64,000 bases of DNA from Mycolicibacterium palauense (GTDB lineage: Bacteria > Actinomycetota > Actinomycetes > Mycobacteriales > Mycobacteriaceae): NCBI RefSeq assembly GCF_002592005.1, contig NZ_NVQF01000006.1:1-64000 (forward strand), written 5' to 3'. The notes beneath the pieces are model-generated. The model was not told the DNA's origin and made no database searches. It was given only the letters and a program-made list of their open reading frames with translations. The translations under genes were made by a program, and so were the position numbers. This document shows, one piece after another, positions 42,010 through 50,244 of the stretch. The first letter of the stretch is position 1. Each line of letters opens with the position of its first letter.

Positions 42010-43386
42010 TCAGGCCGGGTCTGGACGGTCGTCGGGTGCCACGAAGGTCTGCGCCCGGTTCGCCAGTGCGGCGTCGACGCCCCGCTGGACGGCCGTGCCG
42101 TTGCCCCATCCGGCGTAGTAGTGTAGCTGCAGGACGATCTCGTCCAACTCGGCCTCGCTGAGTTCCTCGTTGATCAGTGCGCCGCGCACCTGGGTCTCGA
42201 TCAGGTCGGCGCGGCCCAGCATCGCCGTCGCGCCCAGGACGAGCAGTCGCCGGTCCCGGATGGACAACCCCGGACGGCTCCACACCTCGCCGAACAGATG
42301 GTCGATCGTCATGGACAGGGCGGGGCCACGCTCGGCCGGCATGGCCGCGGCCAGCCCGGGTCCGTACACCTCGTCCATGGTCCGAAGGCCCCGTTCCCCC
42401 CGGTCATGGCCAGGGTCACGGCCAGGGTCATGGCCAGAGTCACGGCCAGAGTCACGGCCAGAGTCATGGCCAGGGTCGTCGCCACGGTCGGCGGGCGGCC
42501 GCCGCCCGGGCAGGCCCAGGGTGTCCGCACCCCGCTCCCGGGTGGCGTCGACCAGCGGCACCGCGAGCCCGTGCCCGGCCGCGAAGTCCTGCGCAGCGGC
42601 GAGGTCCTTGTCCATCAGGCGCTGCACCTGGGGCGCCACCTCGGCCACGTGGTCGGGTCGGCCGGCGCGGTTGCGCAGCCAGGTGAACAGTGTCGCCCCG
42701 TCGGGGTCGGCCTCCCCGACGACGTCGATGAGCGTCTGCGGATCCACACCGGCCGCCGCGGCCAGGTCGGCGGCTTCCTGCACCGCGCGCCAGCTTCCGT
42801 AGGTGATGACGTTACGGGCGATCTTGGTCGCCATGCCCGCTCCGAGCGGACCGCAGTGCACCACCTGTTTGGCGAAGTCCTCCAGGACCGGCCGGGCCCG
42901 CCGCACCGTGTCGGCGTCACCGCCGAGCATGGCGACCATCCCGTTGGTGGCGGCGCGGTCACCGGGTGTGACACCGCAGTCGAGCACCGTCACACCGTGG
43001 TGACCGCACTCGGTGGCCAGCTCGGCAACCTCGGGAACCGACACCGTGGACAGCACGACGACGATCAGACCGGGACGGGCCCCGGCGAGCACACCGTCGT
43101 CCCCGCGCAACACCGCGCGGACCTGTGCGGCGTCCACGACGGCGACGAGGACCACGTCGCTGCCCGCGGCCACGGCGGCCGGTGTGGCCGCCGGCTGGGC
43201 CGGCAATCCGGTGGCGGCCTCCGGGCGGACGTCGTAGACCAGCGGGGTGCGGCCGCTGCGGGCCAGGCTGGTCGCCACGCCCCCGCCGATCATGCCCAGC
43301 CCGACGACGCCGGCCCGCAGCGTGCCGCCGGCGGGTTCCGCAGCGTGTGCAGTGGTGGTGTCGTCAATGGTCGCCGTCATCGTCAT
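42010..43386 (-). CDS. Fusion: 3-hydroxyisobutyrate dehydrogenase-like + carboxymuconolactone decarboxylase domain
   Basis: 458 aa from ATG 43386. Residues ~25-300 form a beta-hydroxyacid dehydrogenase (VGLGMIGGGVATSLARSG; GAGMATKIARN with the catalytic Lys). Residues ~330-445 form a carboxymuconolactone-decarboxylase/AhpD-like domain (MDEVYGPG, RDRRLLVLGATAML, LHYYAGWGNG). The domains are joined by a charged Asp/His/Arg/Gly linker encoded by six 12-bp tandem repeats (42403-42474). The substrate motif of the dehydrogenase is altered (DCGVTPGD for DAPVSGG). Divergent from a TetR gene. Confidence 0.87.
   Translation of the reverse strand: MTMTATIDDTTTAHAAEPAGGTLRAGVVGLGMIGGGVATSLARSGRTPLVYDVRPEAATGLPAQPAATPAAVAAGSDVVLVAVVDAAQVRAVLRGDDGVLAGARPGLIVVVLSTVSVPEVAELATECGHHGVTVLDCGVTPGDRAATNGMVAMLGGDADTVRRARPVLEDFAKQVVHCGPLGAGMATKIARNVITYGSWRAVQEAADLAAAAGVDPQTLIDVVGEADPDGATLFTWLRNRAGRPDHVAEVAPQVQRLMDKDLAAAQDFAAGHGLAVPLVDATRERGADTLGLPGRRPPADRGDDPGHDSGRDSGRDSGHDPGRDPGHDRGERGLRTMDEVYGPGLAAAMPAERGPALSMTIDHLFGEVWSRPGLSIRDRRLLVLGATAMLGRADLIETQVRGALINEELSEAELDEIVLQLHYYAGWGNGTAVQRGVDAALANRAQTFVAPDDRPDPA
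42403..42474. repeat. Six 12-bp in-frame repeats forming an interdomain linker
   Basis: GTCATGGCCAGG and close variants, six copies. Read on the minus strand they encode alternating Asp-Pro/Ser-Gly-His/Arg units joining the two domains of the fusion protein. Confidence 0.88.
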
Positions 43387-43397
43387 TCCTAACCTAA

Positions 43398-43422
43398 CTA
43401 AGTTCACCTACGATGAGTTTAG
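43398..43422. promoter_or_regulatory. Imperfect dyad between the fusion gene and TetR
   Basis: CTAAGTTCA ... TGAGTTTAG around a centre at 43410, 8 of 12 base pairs symmetric, in the ~110-bp divergent gap. Probable operator for the TetR at 43498. Confidence 0.45.
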
Positions 43423-43497
43423 CCCAGCTATCTATTTGACGGGGCCGCACGACCAGGTGATTCCCCGCACAACCGGGAGCCGATATGGTCCCCGTCT

Positions 43498-44250
43498 ATG
43501 GGATCGGCAGCATCGCCGCGCCGCCGCAACCGCCGCGGCGAAGGCGAGCGGCTACGAGCCGACGTGCTGGCCGCCGTCGGCCGGCTGCTGGACCGGCAGG
43601 GCGGCGACGAGACACTGACCATGCGCGCCGTGGCCCGTGAGGCCGGCGTCGCGCCACCGTCGATCTACCTGCACTTCTCCGACAAGGCCGAACTCGTCTG
43701 GGCCGCCCTGGCAGACCGGTACCGCCAGTTGGCCGAGGCGATGCACGCCGCCGCGCAGGCCGTCGACGCGGGCGGGCCGCGGGAACGACTCACCGCGCAG
43801 GTCCACGCCTACTGCGCGTTCGCCATGGACCGTCCCGGCCACTATCGGCTGATGTACCAGGTCCGACAGCCGGCCCTGCCACGGGAGCGACTCGGCTCCC
43901 ATCCCGCGGGCCAGGTCTCCGAGCAGTTGCGCGACGGCCTGCTGGCCTGCGCGCGGGCGGGGCACCTCCTGGCCCTGCCACTGCACCAGGGGGCACACAC
44001 CCTGTGGACCGGCCTGCACGGCATGGTCTCGGTGCAGCACACGCTGGCGATGCAGGTCCGCATCGAGGACCTCTTCGCGTTGGCCGACGGTCTGGTCGAC
44101 GTGCTCGTCGGCCGGAACCCCGTGGCCGGTCCGACCCTGCCGCCCCAGACGCCGCTGGACGCCCTGATCGCCGAGACGGTCGCCGGGCCCCGCGGCGGCG
44201 GGACCGGCGGCGGGACCGGCGGCGGGACCGGGGTCCGGGATCAGGATTAG
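43498..44250 (+). CDS. TetR-family transcriptional regulator
   Basis: 250 aa with a basic start (ASPRRRNRRGEGERLRADV) and HTH TMRAVAREAGVAPPSIYLHFSDKAELVWA. The C-terminal domain belongs to the WHG-type (HTLWTGLHGMVS). The C-terminus ends in a Gly/Thr repeat (GGGTGGGTGGGTG) from three 12-bp units. Divergent from the dehydrogenase-CMD fusion, which it likely represses. Confidence 0.88.
   Translation: MGSAASPRRRNRRGEGERLRADVLAAVGRLLDRQGGDETLTMRAVAREAGVAPPSIYLHFSDKAELVWAALADRYRQLAEAMHAAAQAVDAGGPRERLTAQVHAYCAFAMDRPGHYRLMYQVRQPALPRERLGSHPAGQVSEQLRDGLLACARAGHLLALPLHQGAHTLWTGLHGMVSVQHTLAMQVRIEDLFALADGLVDVLVGRNPVAGPTLPPQTPLDALIAETVAGPRGGGTGGGTGGGTGVRDQD
44194..44229. repeat. 12-bp in-frame repeat at the TetR C-terminus
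   Basis: GGCGGCGGGACC three times, encoding Gly-Gly-Gly-Thr repeats near the C-terminal end of the TetR protein. Confidence 0.85.
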
Positions 44251-44281
44251 CGACCCAGCAACGGTGGGTACGCGCACACCC

Positions 44282-44719
44282 ATGGCATCGGTGAACGTCT
44301 CGGTCTCCTCCGACCTCAACCCCGACCAGGCCTGGGCCCTGGCCTCCGACCTGCGCCGCTTCGACGAGTGGCTGACCATCTTCGGCGGCTGGAAGAGCCG
44401 GGTGCCCGCCTCCATCGGCACCGGCACCACGGTGGCCTCGGTGATCAAGGTCAAGGGCTTTCGCAACGTAATCCATTGGAAGGTCACCGATTACGACGAG
44501 CCGAGTTGCATCGCCATGCACGGATCGGGTCGCGGCGGAGTGCACATCGGCCTGCGGATGGGCGTCGACGGCGACCGGGACGGGTCGACCTTCCACGTCC
44601 GCGCCGACCTCAGCGGAGGAGTGCTCAACGGCCCCGTCGGGCGGATCGTGGCCAGGGTGTTGCACTCCGACGTCAAGAAATCGGTGCGCAACCTCGCGGC
44701 CCTCACACCGGTCAGCTGA
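44282..44719 (+). CDS. SRPBCC-fold protein (polyketide cyclase/dehydrase-like)
   Basis: 145 aa from ATG 44282 (MASVNVSVSS); GTG 44264 is possible. START/SRPBCC features: DPDQAWALASDL-like helix (LNPDQAWALASDLRRFDEW), central VIKVKGFRNVIHWKVTDYDEPS, and a long C-terminal helix VGRIVARVLHSDVKKSVRNL. It resembles the Rv0910-type single-domain proteins of mycobacteria. It binds a small hydrophobic ligand; no catalytic residues can be assigned. Confidence 0.8.
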   Translation: MASVNVSVSSDLNPDQAWALASDLRRFDEWLTIFGGWKSRVPASIGTGTTVASVIKVKGFRNVIHWKVTDYDEPSCIAMHGSGRGGVHIGLRMGVDGDRDGSTFHVRADLSGGVLNGPVGRIVARVLHSDVKKSVRNLAALTPVS

Positions 44720-44735
44720 CCCACCCGCGGGCCGG

Positions 44736-44748
44736 TACGGAATCCGTA
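44736..44748. promoter_or_regulatory. Short palindrome in 240-bp intergenic region
   Basis: TACGGAATCCGTA is a perfect 13-bp palindrome; a related half (ATTCCGTAG) recurs near 44853. Both lie in the gap before the STAS-domain gene (44720-44959), where no gene is seen. Regulatory role uncertain. Confidence 0.3.
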
Positions 44749-44959
44749 GGTAACCCGCCCGATACATCGCCGAACCATCCCCACCACACGCCCGGTGCAT
44801 GCCCACTGAACAGGCAGTTTCCCTACCCCGACGGCCGTTGTCCCGGTACTGATTCCGTAGTAGCCTGGCCACCAGGTTGAGTCCCCAGCCGTCGCGCCCA
44901 CAACGGCGAGGAAACGCCCGCGGCGCGCAGGAACCGGCTTCGACTCGCGGAGGTTGCCC

Positions 44960-45313
44960 ATGCCGGCCGTCCACGTGAATGTCACCGCCCCGCACCGCCA
45001 TCAGCGGCATCGCCCGCGCGCCGCGGTGACCGTACGAACGCTGGCCACCGGCAGCGTCCTGGTCAGTGTGGAGGGGGAACTCGACGCCCACAACGCCGGG
45101 GAACTGACCGACACCGCGCGGCGGGCCACCGAGACCGCCGCTTCCCTAGTCATCGACCTGAGCCGGACGAGTTTCGTGGGCACAGAACTGTTTCACGCGT
45201 TGAGCGCCATCGACCGGAGCGCCGCCGGCCACCACACCAGCTGGGTACTCATCCCCGGGACGGCGGCGAGCAGGGTCCTGCGGCTGTGCGCCGGGCATCG
45301 GGCCGGCGATTGA
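44960..45313 (+). CDS. STAS-domain protein (anti-sigma-factor antagonist-like)
   Basis: 117 aa from ATG 44960 (GCGGAGG six bases upstream). STAS fold: VSVEGELDAHNAGELTD, LVIDLSRTSFVGTELFHAL. The usual phosphorylatable Ser in D-S/T-S-G is not obvious (FVGTEL), so if it regulates an anti-sigma factor it may do so without the classical switch, or Thr replaces Ser. No anti-sigma kinase gene is adjacent. Confidence 0.75.
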   Translation: MPAVHVNVTAPHRHQRHRPRAAVTVRTLATGSVLVSVEGELDAHNAGELTDTARRATETAASLVIDLSRTSFVGTELFHALSAIDRSAAGHHTSWVLIPGTAASRVLRLCAGHRAGD

Positions 45314-45353
45314 CCGGCGGGCGAACCGCATCCGCGGCTGCGATACTCGCGCC

Positions 45354-45620
45354 ATGTCCGAAACCTCGAAGAGCGCAGGAACCGAATCCGTACCCGTCGA
45401 GGCGATCCGCACCGGCGACATCGTCAAGGATCCCGGCTCGGGCCGGTGGATCACCGTCAGCCGCGTCGTCGACGGCCAGGTACGCGCCACCGAGCACGAC
45501 ACCTACGCCGACGAGTCTGTGACGCAGCCCTTCTGGTCGCTCTACGGCGACGAACGACTCGACGAGGTGATCACCGTGCACGACCGGTCGGCCCTGCTGC
45601 AGCGCAGGACCGGGGGCTGA
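45354..45620 (+). CDS. Conserved hypothetical small protein
   Basis: 88 aa. Contains VEAIRTGDIVKDPGSGRWITVSRV, a beta-rich segment like those in small SH3/PRC-type folds, and a Trp-containing FWSLYGDERLDEVITVHDRS. No transmembrane or cluster motifs. Function unknown. Confidence 0.6.
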   Translation: MSETSKSAGTESVPVEAIRTGDIVKDPGSGRWITVSRVVDGQVRATEHDTYADESVTQPFWSLYGDERLDEVITVHDRSALLQRRTGG

Positions 45621-45639
45621 GAGCGGTGCCGGTCCGTCG

Positions 45640-46794
45640 CTAGATGTCCAGCCCGCCGCGCTTGACCAACTGCTTGGCGATGACGTTGCGCTGGATCTCG
45701 TTGGTGCCCTCGCCCACGATCATCAGCGGCGCGTCGCGGAAGTAGCGCTCCACGTCGTACTCGGTGGAGTAGCCGTAACCGCCGTGGATGCGCACGGCGT
45801 CCAGCGCGATCTGCATGGCCGTCTCCGAGGCGAACAGTTTGGCCATCCCCGCCTCCATGTCCGTGCGCTGCCCGGAGTCGAACCGCTCGGCCGCGCCGAA
45901 CAGCAGGGCGCGCGCCGCGGCCAGTTTGGTCCCCATGTCTGCGAGCATGTTGCCCACCGACTGGTGTTGCCAGATGGGCACCCCGAAGCTCTCCCGCTCC
46001 TGGGCGTACCGCAGCGCGTCGTCGAACGCCGCGCGGGCCACTCCGGTGGCGCGGGCGGCCACCTGCAACCGCCCGACCTCCAGGCCCTTCATCATCTGGG
46101 CGAAGCCGTTGCCCTCCTCGGTGCCCAGCAGCGCGCTCGCGGGCACCCGGCACTGGGTGAAGTTGAGCTCGCAACTCTCCACACCCTTGTACCCGAGTTT
46201 GGGCAGGTCCTTGGACACGGTGAACCCGGGGACCTTCTCCACCAACAGGATCGACACCCCCCGGTGGGCGGGCACCGCGCCGGGATCGGTCTTGCACAGC
46301 AGCGCGATCAGACCGGCGCGGCGGGCGTTGGAGATCCAGGTCTTGGAGCCGTCGATCACGTAATGGTCGCCGTCGGGACGTGCCACGGTGCGCATGGCCT
46401 GCAGATCGGAGCCGCCCCCGGGCTCGGTGAGCGCCATCGTGGCGCGCAGTTCCCCGGTGGCCATCCGCGGCAGATAGGCCTGCTTCTGCTCCGCGGTCCC
46501 GAACAGCACCAGCAGCTTCGACACCACGGTGTGCCCACCCATCGCGCCGGCGAGGCTCATCCAGCCGCGGGCCAGTTCCTCGGTGACCGAGACGTAGCAC
46601 GGCATCGACACGGCGCCGAAACCGTAGGGTTCGGGGATCGCCAGCCCGAAGATGCCCAGTTCCTTCATCGTCTCGATCAGGGCCTCGGGGTAGGTGTTGG
46701 CGTGCTCGAGATCGTGCACCACCGGTCGGACCTGCCTGTCCACGAAGTCGTGGACCGTCTTGACGATGGCGTCTTCTTCCGCCGTGAGCTTCAT
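45640..46794 (-). CDS. Acyl-CoA dehydrogenase with canonical catalytic Glu
   Basis: 384 aa. ALTEPGGGSDLQAM, DGSKTWISNARRAG, QHQSVGNMLADMGTKLAAARAL, and C-terminal IHGGYGYSTEYDVERYFRDAP with GEGTNEIQRNVIAKQL, where the Glu of EGTNE is the classical base. Unlike the other dehydrogenases here it is monocistronic and looks like a conventional homotetrameric medium/short-chain enzyme. Confidence 0.9.
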   Translation of the reverse strand: MKLTAEEDAIVKTVHDFVDRQVRPVVHDLEHANTYPEALIETMKELGIFGLAIPEPYGFGAVSMPCYVSVTEELARGWMSLAGAMGGHTVVSKLLVLFGTAEQKQAYLPRMATGELRATMALTEPGGGSDLQAMRTVARPDGDHYVIDGSKTWISNARRAGLIALLCKTDPGAVPAHRGVSILLVEKVPGFTVSKDLPKLGYKGVESCELNFTQCRVPASALLGTEEGNGFAQMMKGLEVGRLQVAARATGVARAAFDDALRYAQERESFGVPIWQHQSVGNMLADMGTKLAAARALLFGAAERFDSGQRTDMEAGMAKLFASETAMQIALDAVRIHGGYGYSTEYDVERYFRDAPLMIVGEGTNEIQRNVIAKQLVKRGGLDI

Positions 46795-46884
46795 CGGGTC
46801 GTCCCTTTCGCGGGGTCAGATCGCAGGGTCAGGTCGCGGGATCAACTCATCGTCGCAAGCCGGACCGAGCCGGCCGCACGCGCG

Positions 46885-47070
46885 TCACGGCTCCCGGTCC
46901 CGGAAGGTCATCACGAAGCCGACGGCACCGACGACCACCGCAACGACCAGGATCGCGACGCTCAGCCAGCGCTGACCCACCACGCTGGCCAGCCACACCG
47001 ACAGGAACGCCGCGGCCATCAGCAGGGCCCCGTAGAGCGGTGTCCGCTCGGGGTGCTCACCGCGTCCCAT
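46885..47070 (-). CDS. Small membrane protein
   Basis: 61 aa with two hydrophobic helices (LYGALLMAAAFLSVWLASVV and LSVAILVVAVVVGAVGFVM) and a charged C-terminus. Start ATG 47070. Divergent from the large UPF0104 protein gene; the two may be functionally linked. No family assigned. The flanking 46795-46884 contains nothing recognisable. Confidence 0.55.
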   Translation of the reverse strand: MGRGEHPERTPLYGALLMAAAFLSVWLASVVGQRWLSVAILVVAVVVGAVGFVMTFRDREP

Positions 47071-47210
47071 CTGCCATCACCTCAGCTTTCGTCTGGCTCT
47101 CGTCTGGCTCCTGCCCGGCCGCCGTGTGGACGTGCGTCGCCGCACCCACTCGAGAATTACCCCGCGCGCCGGCCCCCACACCGCGCCGGGGCTCGTAGGA
47201 TGAGTGCGCC

Positions 47211-49634
47211 ATGCGGGTCGACGGCCGGGACATCACCATCACCGGCAGTCTGCTGCAACCGCTGACCCGGCGTACCAACGACATCCTGCGCCTGGCACTG
47301 GCCACCGTCTTCCTGGCGACCGTCGTCACCAGCTCGCTGATCACCCGCAACGACTGGGAGTCGCTGGAGAAATCGATCTCCGAGATCGTGGGAGTGCTGA
47401 CCCCGGCCCAGTCCAACCTGGTCTACCTGACCTACGGCCTGCTCATCCTGGCGCTGCCCTTCCTGATCCTGGTCAGCCTGGTGATCGCCCGTCAGTGGAA
47501 GCTGCTGGGCGCGTACTGGGCCGCCGGGTTGATCGCCATCCTGGCGCTGTCGATCACCGGCAACGGGATCGCGGCACCGAGGTGGCATTTCGACCTGTCC
47601 GGCCGGCTCGACACCCTGCTGTCGCAGTTCCTCGACGATCCCCGCTGGATCGCGATGCTGGCGGCCGTGCTCACGGTGTCGGGCCCGTGGCTGCCCGCAC
47701 GGTGGCGGCGCTGGTGGTGGGCGCTGCTGCTGGCGTTCGTGCCGATCCACCTGGTGGTCAGCGCGGTGGTGCCGGCCCGCTCCCTGCTGGGGCTGTCGGT
47801 GGGCTGGTTCGTCGGCGCACTCGTGGTGCTGGTGGTCGGCACACCCGCCCTGGAGGTCCCGCTGGACGGCGCGGTGCGCGCACTGGCCCGACGCGGATTC
47901 CGCGTGTCGGGACTGACCGTGATCCGCCCGGCCGGCCCCGGCCCGCTCGTGCTGACCGCCACGACTCCCCCGGCCGGAACACCGGGCGAACCGGGTGAGC
48001 ACGCCCCGGCCCCGTCGGGGGCGGCGGACCATCTGCTGACCGCCGAACTGGAGATGTACGGCCCGAATCAGCGCAGCGGTGGCGCCCTGCGCCAGTTGTG
48101 GAGCAAGTTCCGCCTCCGCGGCAGCGAGACCGCGCCGCTGCAGGCCTCGATGCGCCGAGCCGTCGAGCACCGCGCGCTCATGGCCGTGGCGATCGGGGAA
48201 CTGGAGCGGGCCAACACCCGCACGGTGGCGATGGCCGAGCTGGAACGTGGCTGGACGATGTATGCCCACACCGCCTGCCGCGGCGAGCCGCTGACCGACG
48301 CGACGCCGCCGGGGGCCCCCTGGCGGGCGCTGCAGGTGCTGCACCGCCACCAGATCTCGCACGGCGACCTGCGCGCCAAGGAGATCACCGTCGACGACGG
48401 GACGGTGCTGTTCGGGGGCTTCGGCTCGGCCGAATACGGCGCCACCGACGTCCAGCTGCAGTCCGACATCGCCCAGCTGCTGGTCACCACGACCTCGATC
48501 TACGGCGCCGAATCCGCCGTCGCGGCCGCGATCGACACCTTCGGCACGGACGCCGTGCTGACCGGCTCACGCCGGCTGACCAAGGCCGCGGTGCCCGCAC
48601 GGGTCCGAGAGTCGGTGGCCGAGCCCGGCGAGGTGATCGCCGCCGCCCGCGAGCAGGTGATGCGTCAGACCGGCGCCGACCAGATCCGGCCCGAGAACAT
48701 CACCCGGTTCAGCCGCAAACAGGTCATCCAGCTGGTGCTGCTGGTGGCCCTGGTCTATGTGGCCTACCCGTTCATCAGCACCGTGCCGACCTTCTTCTCG
48801 GAGCTGCGGACGGCCAACTGGTGGTGGGCCGTGCTGGGCCTGGCCGTCTCGGCGCTGACCTACGTGGGTGCCGCCGCCGCGTTGTGGGCCTGCGCCGACG
48901 GGGCGGTCAGCTTCAAGAACCTGACGATCATGCAGGTGGCCAACACCTTCGCCGCGACCACCACCCCCGCGGGGGTGGGTGGGCTCGCGCTGAGCACGCG
49001 GTTCCTGCAGAAGGGTGGGCTGGGCGCACTGCGGGCCACCGCCGCGGTGGCGCTGCAGCAGACCGTGCAGGTGATCACCCACGTCGGGCTGCTGATCTTC
49101 TTCAGTGCCGCCGCGGGCGCCTCCGCCGACCTGTCGCATTTCGTGCCGAAGGCGACCGTGCTCTACCTCATCGCCGGGGTGGCCCTGGGGTTGGTCGGAG
49201 CGTTCCTGTTGGTGCCGAAGCTGCGTCGATGGCTGTCGACGGCGGTGCGCCCCAAACTCAAGGAGGTGCTGTCCGACCTGGCCGATCTGGCCCGCGAACC
49301 GAAGCGGCTGGGCCTGATCGTTCTTGGCTGTGCGGCAACGACACTCGGCGCGGCGCTGACGCTGTGGGCCAGCATCGAGGCGTTCGGCGGCAACACCTCG
49401 TTCGTCACGGTCACCGTGGTGACGATGGTCGGCGGCACCCTGGCCTCGGCCGCGCCCACCCCCGGCGGTGTCGGGGCGGTGGAGGCCGCGCTGATCGGCG
49501 GCCTGGCGGCCTTCGGGGTGCCCGCGGCCATCGGGGTTCCCGCGGTTCTGCTCTACCGGATTCTGACCTGCTGGCTGCCGGTGTTCATCGGCTGGCCGGT
49601 GATGCGCTGGCTGACCCGCAAGGACATGATCTAA
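47211..49634 (+). CDS. Large UPF0104 (LPG-synthase TM/flippase-like) membrane protein with degenerate kinase-like segment
   Basis: 807 aa. N-terminal four to six helices (to ~225), a ~270-residue soluble middle part, then a C-terminal UPF0104 domain with about eight helices (AATTTPAGVGGLALSTRF and ASAAPTPGGVGAVEAAL are its signature loops). The middle region contains HGDLRAKEITVDDGTVLFGGFGSAEYG, which resembles a kinase catalytic loop (HGDLxxxNI) followed by a DFG-like site in which Asp is Gly, so an inactive kinase-like module is suggested. Probable role in lipid or cell-envelope precursor translocation. Confidence 0.82.
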   Translation: MRVDGRDITITGSLLQPLTRRTNDILRLALATVFLATVVTSSLITRNDWESLEKSISEIVGVLTPAQSNLVYLTYGLLILALPFLILVSLVIARQWKLLGAYWAAGLIAILALSITGNGIAAPRWHFDLSGRLDTLLSQFLDDPRWIAMLAAVLTVSGPWLPARWRRWWWALLLAFVPIHLVVSAVVPARSLLGLSVGWFVGALVVLVVGTPALEVPLDGAVRALARRGFRVSGLTVIRPAGPGPLVLTATTPPAGTPGEPGEHAPAPSGAADHLLTAELEMYGPNQRSGGALRQLWSKFRLRGSETAPLQASMRRAVEHRALMAVAIGELERANTRTVAMAELERGWTMYAHTACRGEPLTDATPPGAPWRALQVLHRHQISHGDLRAKEITVDDGTVLFGGFGSAEYGATDVQLQSDIAQLLVTTTSIYGAESAVAAAIDTFGTDAVLTGSRRLTKAAVPARVRESVAEPGEVIAAAREQVMRQTGADQIRPENITRFSRKQVIQLVLLVALVYVAYPFISTVPTFFSELRTANWWWAVLGLAVSALTYVGAAAALWACADGAVSFKNLTIMQVANTFAATTTPAGVGGLALSTRFLQKGGLGALRATAAVALQQTVQVITHVGLLIFFSAAAGASADLSHFVPKATVLYLIAGVALGLVGAFLLVPKLRRWLSTAVRPKLKEVLSDLADLAREPKRLGLIVLGCAATTLGAALTLWASIEAFGGNTSFVTVTVVTMVGGTLASAAPTPGGVGAVEAALIGGLAAFGVPAAIGVPAVLLYRILTCWLPVFIGWPVMRWLTRKDMI

Positions 49635-49708
49635 AGCGTGTCGGCTGCGCGAGGCGCCGGGCTCTGCGATGCTGGGTGGCGCTCGAGACGGGTGAAAGGC
49701 GGAGGTTG

Positions 49709-49789
49709 ATGGGAGAGCTCGGATCCCCCGAAGACCGCGGCGAGGTCCACGGCGAAGGCCGGGATGAGGCCCCGGGTCGGGCACGATGA
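49709..49789 (+). CDS. Short 26-codon ORF, translationally coupled leader
   Basis: ATG 49709 is preceded by the strong ribosome site AAAGGCGGAGG and encodes 26 charged residues (MGELGSPEDRGEVHGEGRDE...). Its TGA overlaps the ATG of the SRPBCC gene at 49786, which has no good site of its own. It looks like a translated leader that delivers ribosomes to the next gene. Not a recognised protein. Confidence 0.45.
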   Translation: MGELGSPEDRGEVHGEGRDEAPGRAR

Positions 49790-50244
49790 CCGAACGCCGG
49801 CGTGCCCGCACCGTGACCGCCAGTCAGGACCGGATCTGGCAGACACTGGCGGCATTCGGCGACATCGCCTCCTGGGCCGGCAACGTCGACCACTCGTGCA
49901 TCCTCACCCACCCGGCGGAGGGTGCGCCGGTGGGCACCAGCCGCCGGATCCAGGCCGGCCACCTCACCCTCGTCGAGCGCATCGTCGAGTTCGACGCGCC
50001 GCACACGCTGGCCTACACCATCGAGGGACTGCCCCGCGGCCTGGGTCGCATCACCAACCGGTGGTCGCTACGGCCACACCGTGACGGCGCCACCGTCGTC
50101 ACCCTCACCACGCGGGTGGACGACGGGCCCGGCCCGCTGCGCCGCGCCGCGGCCGAACTCGCGGCACGCATCGTGGCCCGGTCGTCCGACGGCATGCTCG
50201 CCGACCTCGCCGTCGCAGTGCAACGAAGCGGAGTAAAGCCATGA
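49786..50244 (+). CDS. SRPBCC-fold protein
   Basis: 152 aa. Typical features: TASQDRIWQTLAAFGDIASWAGNVDHS, GTSRRIQAGHLTLVERIVEFDAPHTLAYTIEGLP, and NRWSLRPHRDGATVVTLTTRV. Single-domain ligand-binding protein. Overlaps the sulfatase gene by ATGA, so it probably works with it, for example binding a sulfated lipid or its product (inference). Confidence 0.8.
   Translation: MTERRRARTVTASQDRIWQTLAAFGDIASWAGNVDHSCILTHPAEGAPVGTSRRIQAGHLTLVERIVEFDAPHTLAYTIEGLPRGLGRITNRWSLRPHRDGATVVTLTTRVDDGPGPLRRAAAELAARIVARSSDGMLADLAVAVQRSGVKP

Noticed and set aside
43388-43397. TTAGGTTAGG (minus strand), identical to the first half of an IdeR iron box
   Set aside because: The second half is absent and the sequence also serves as the ribosome-binding region of the fusion gene; likely chance.
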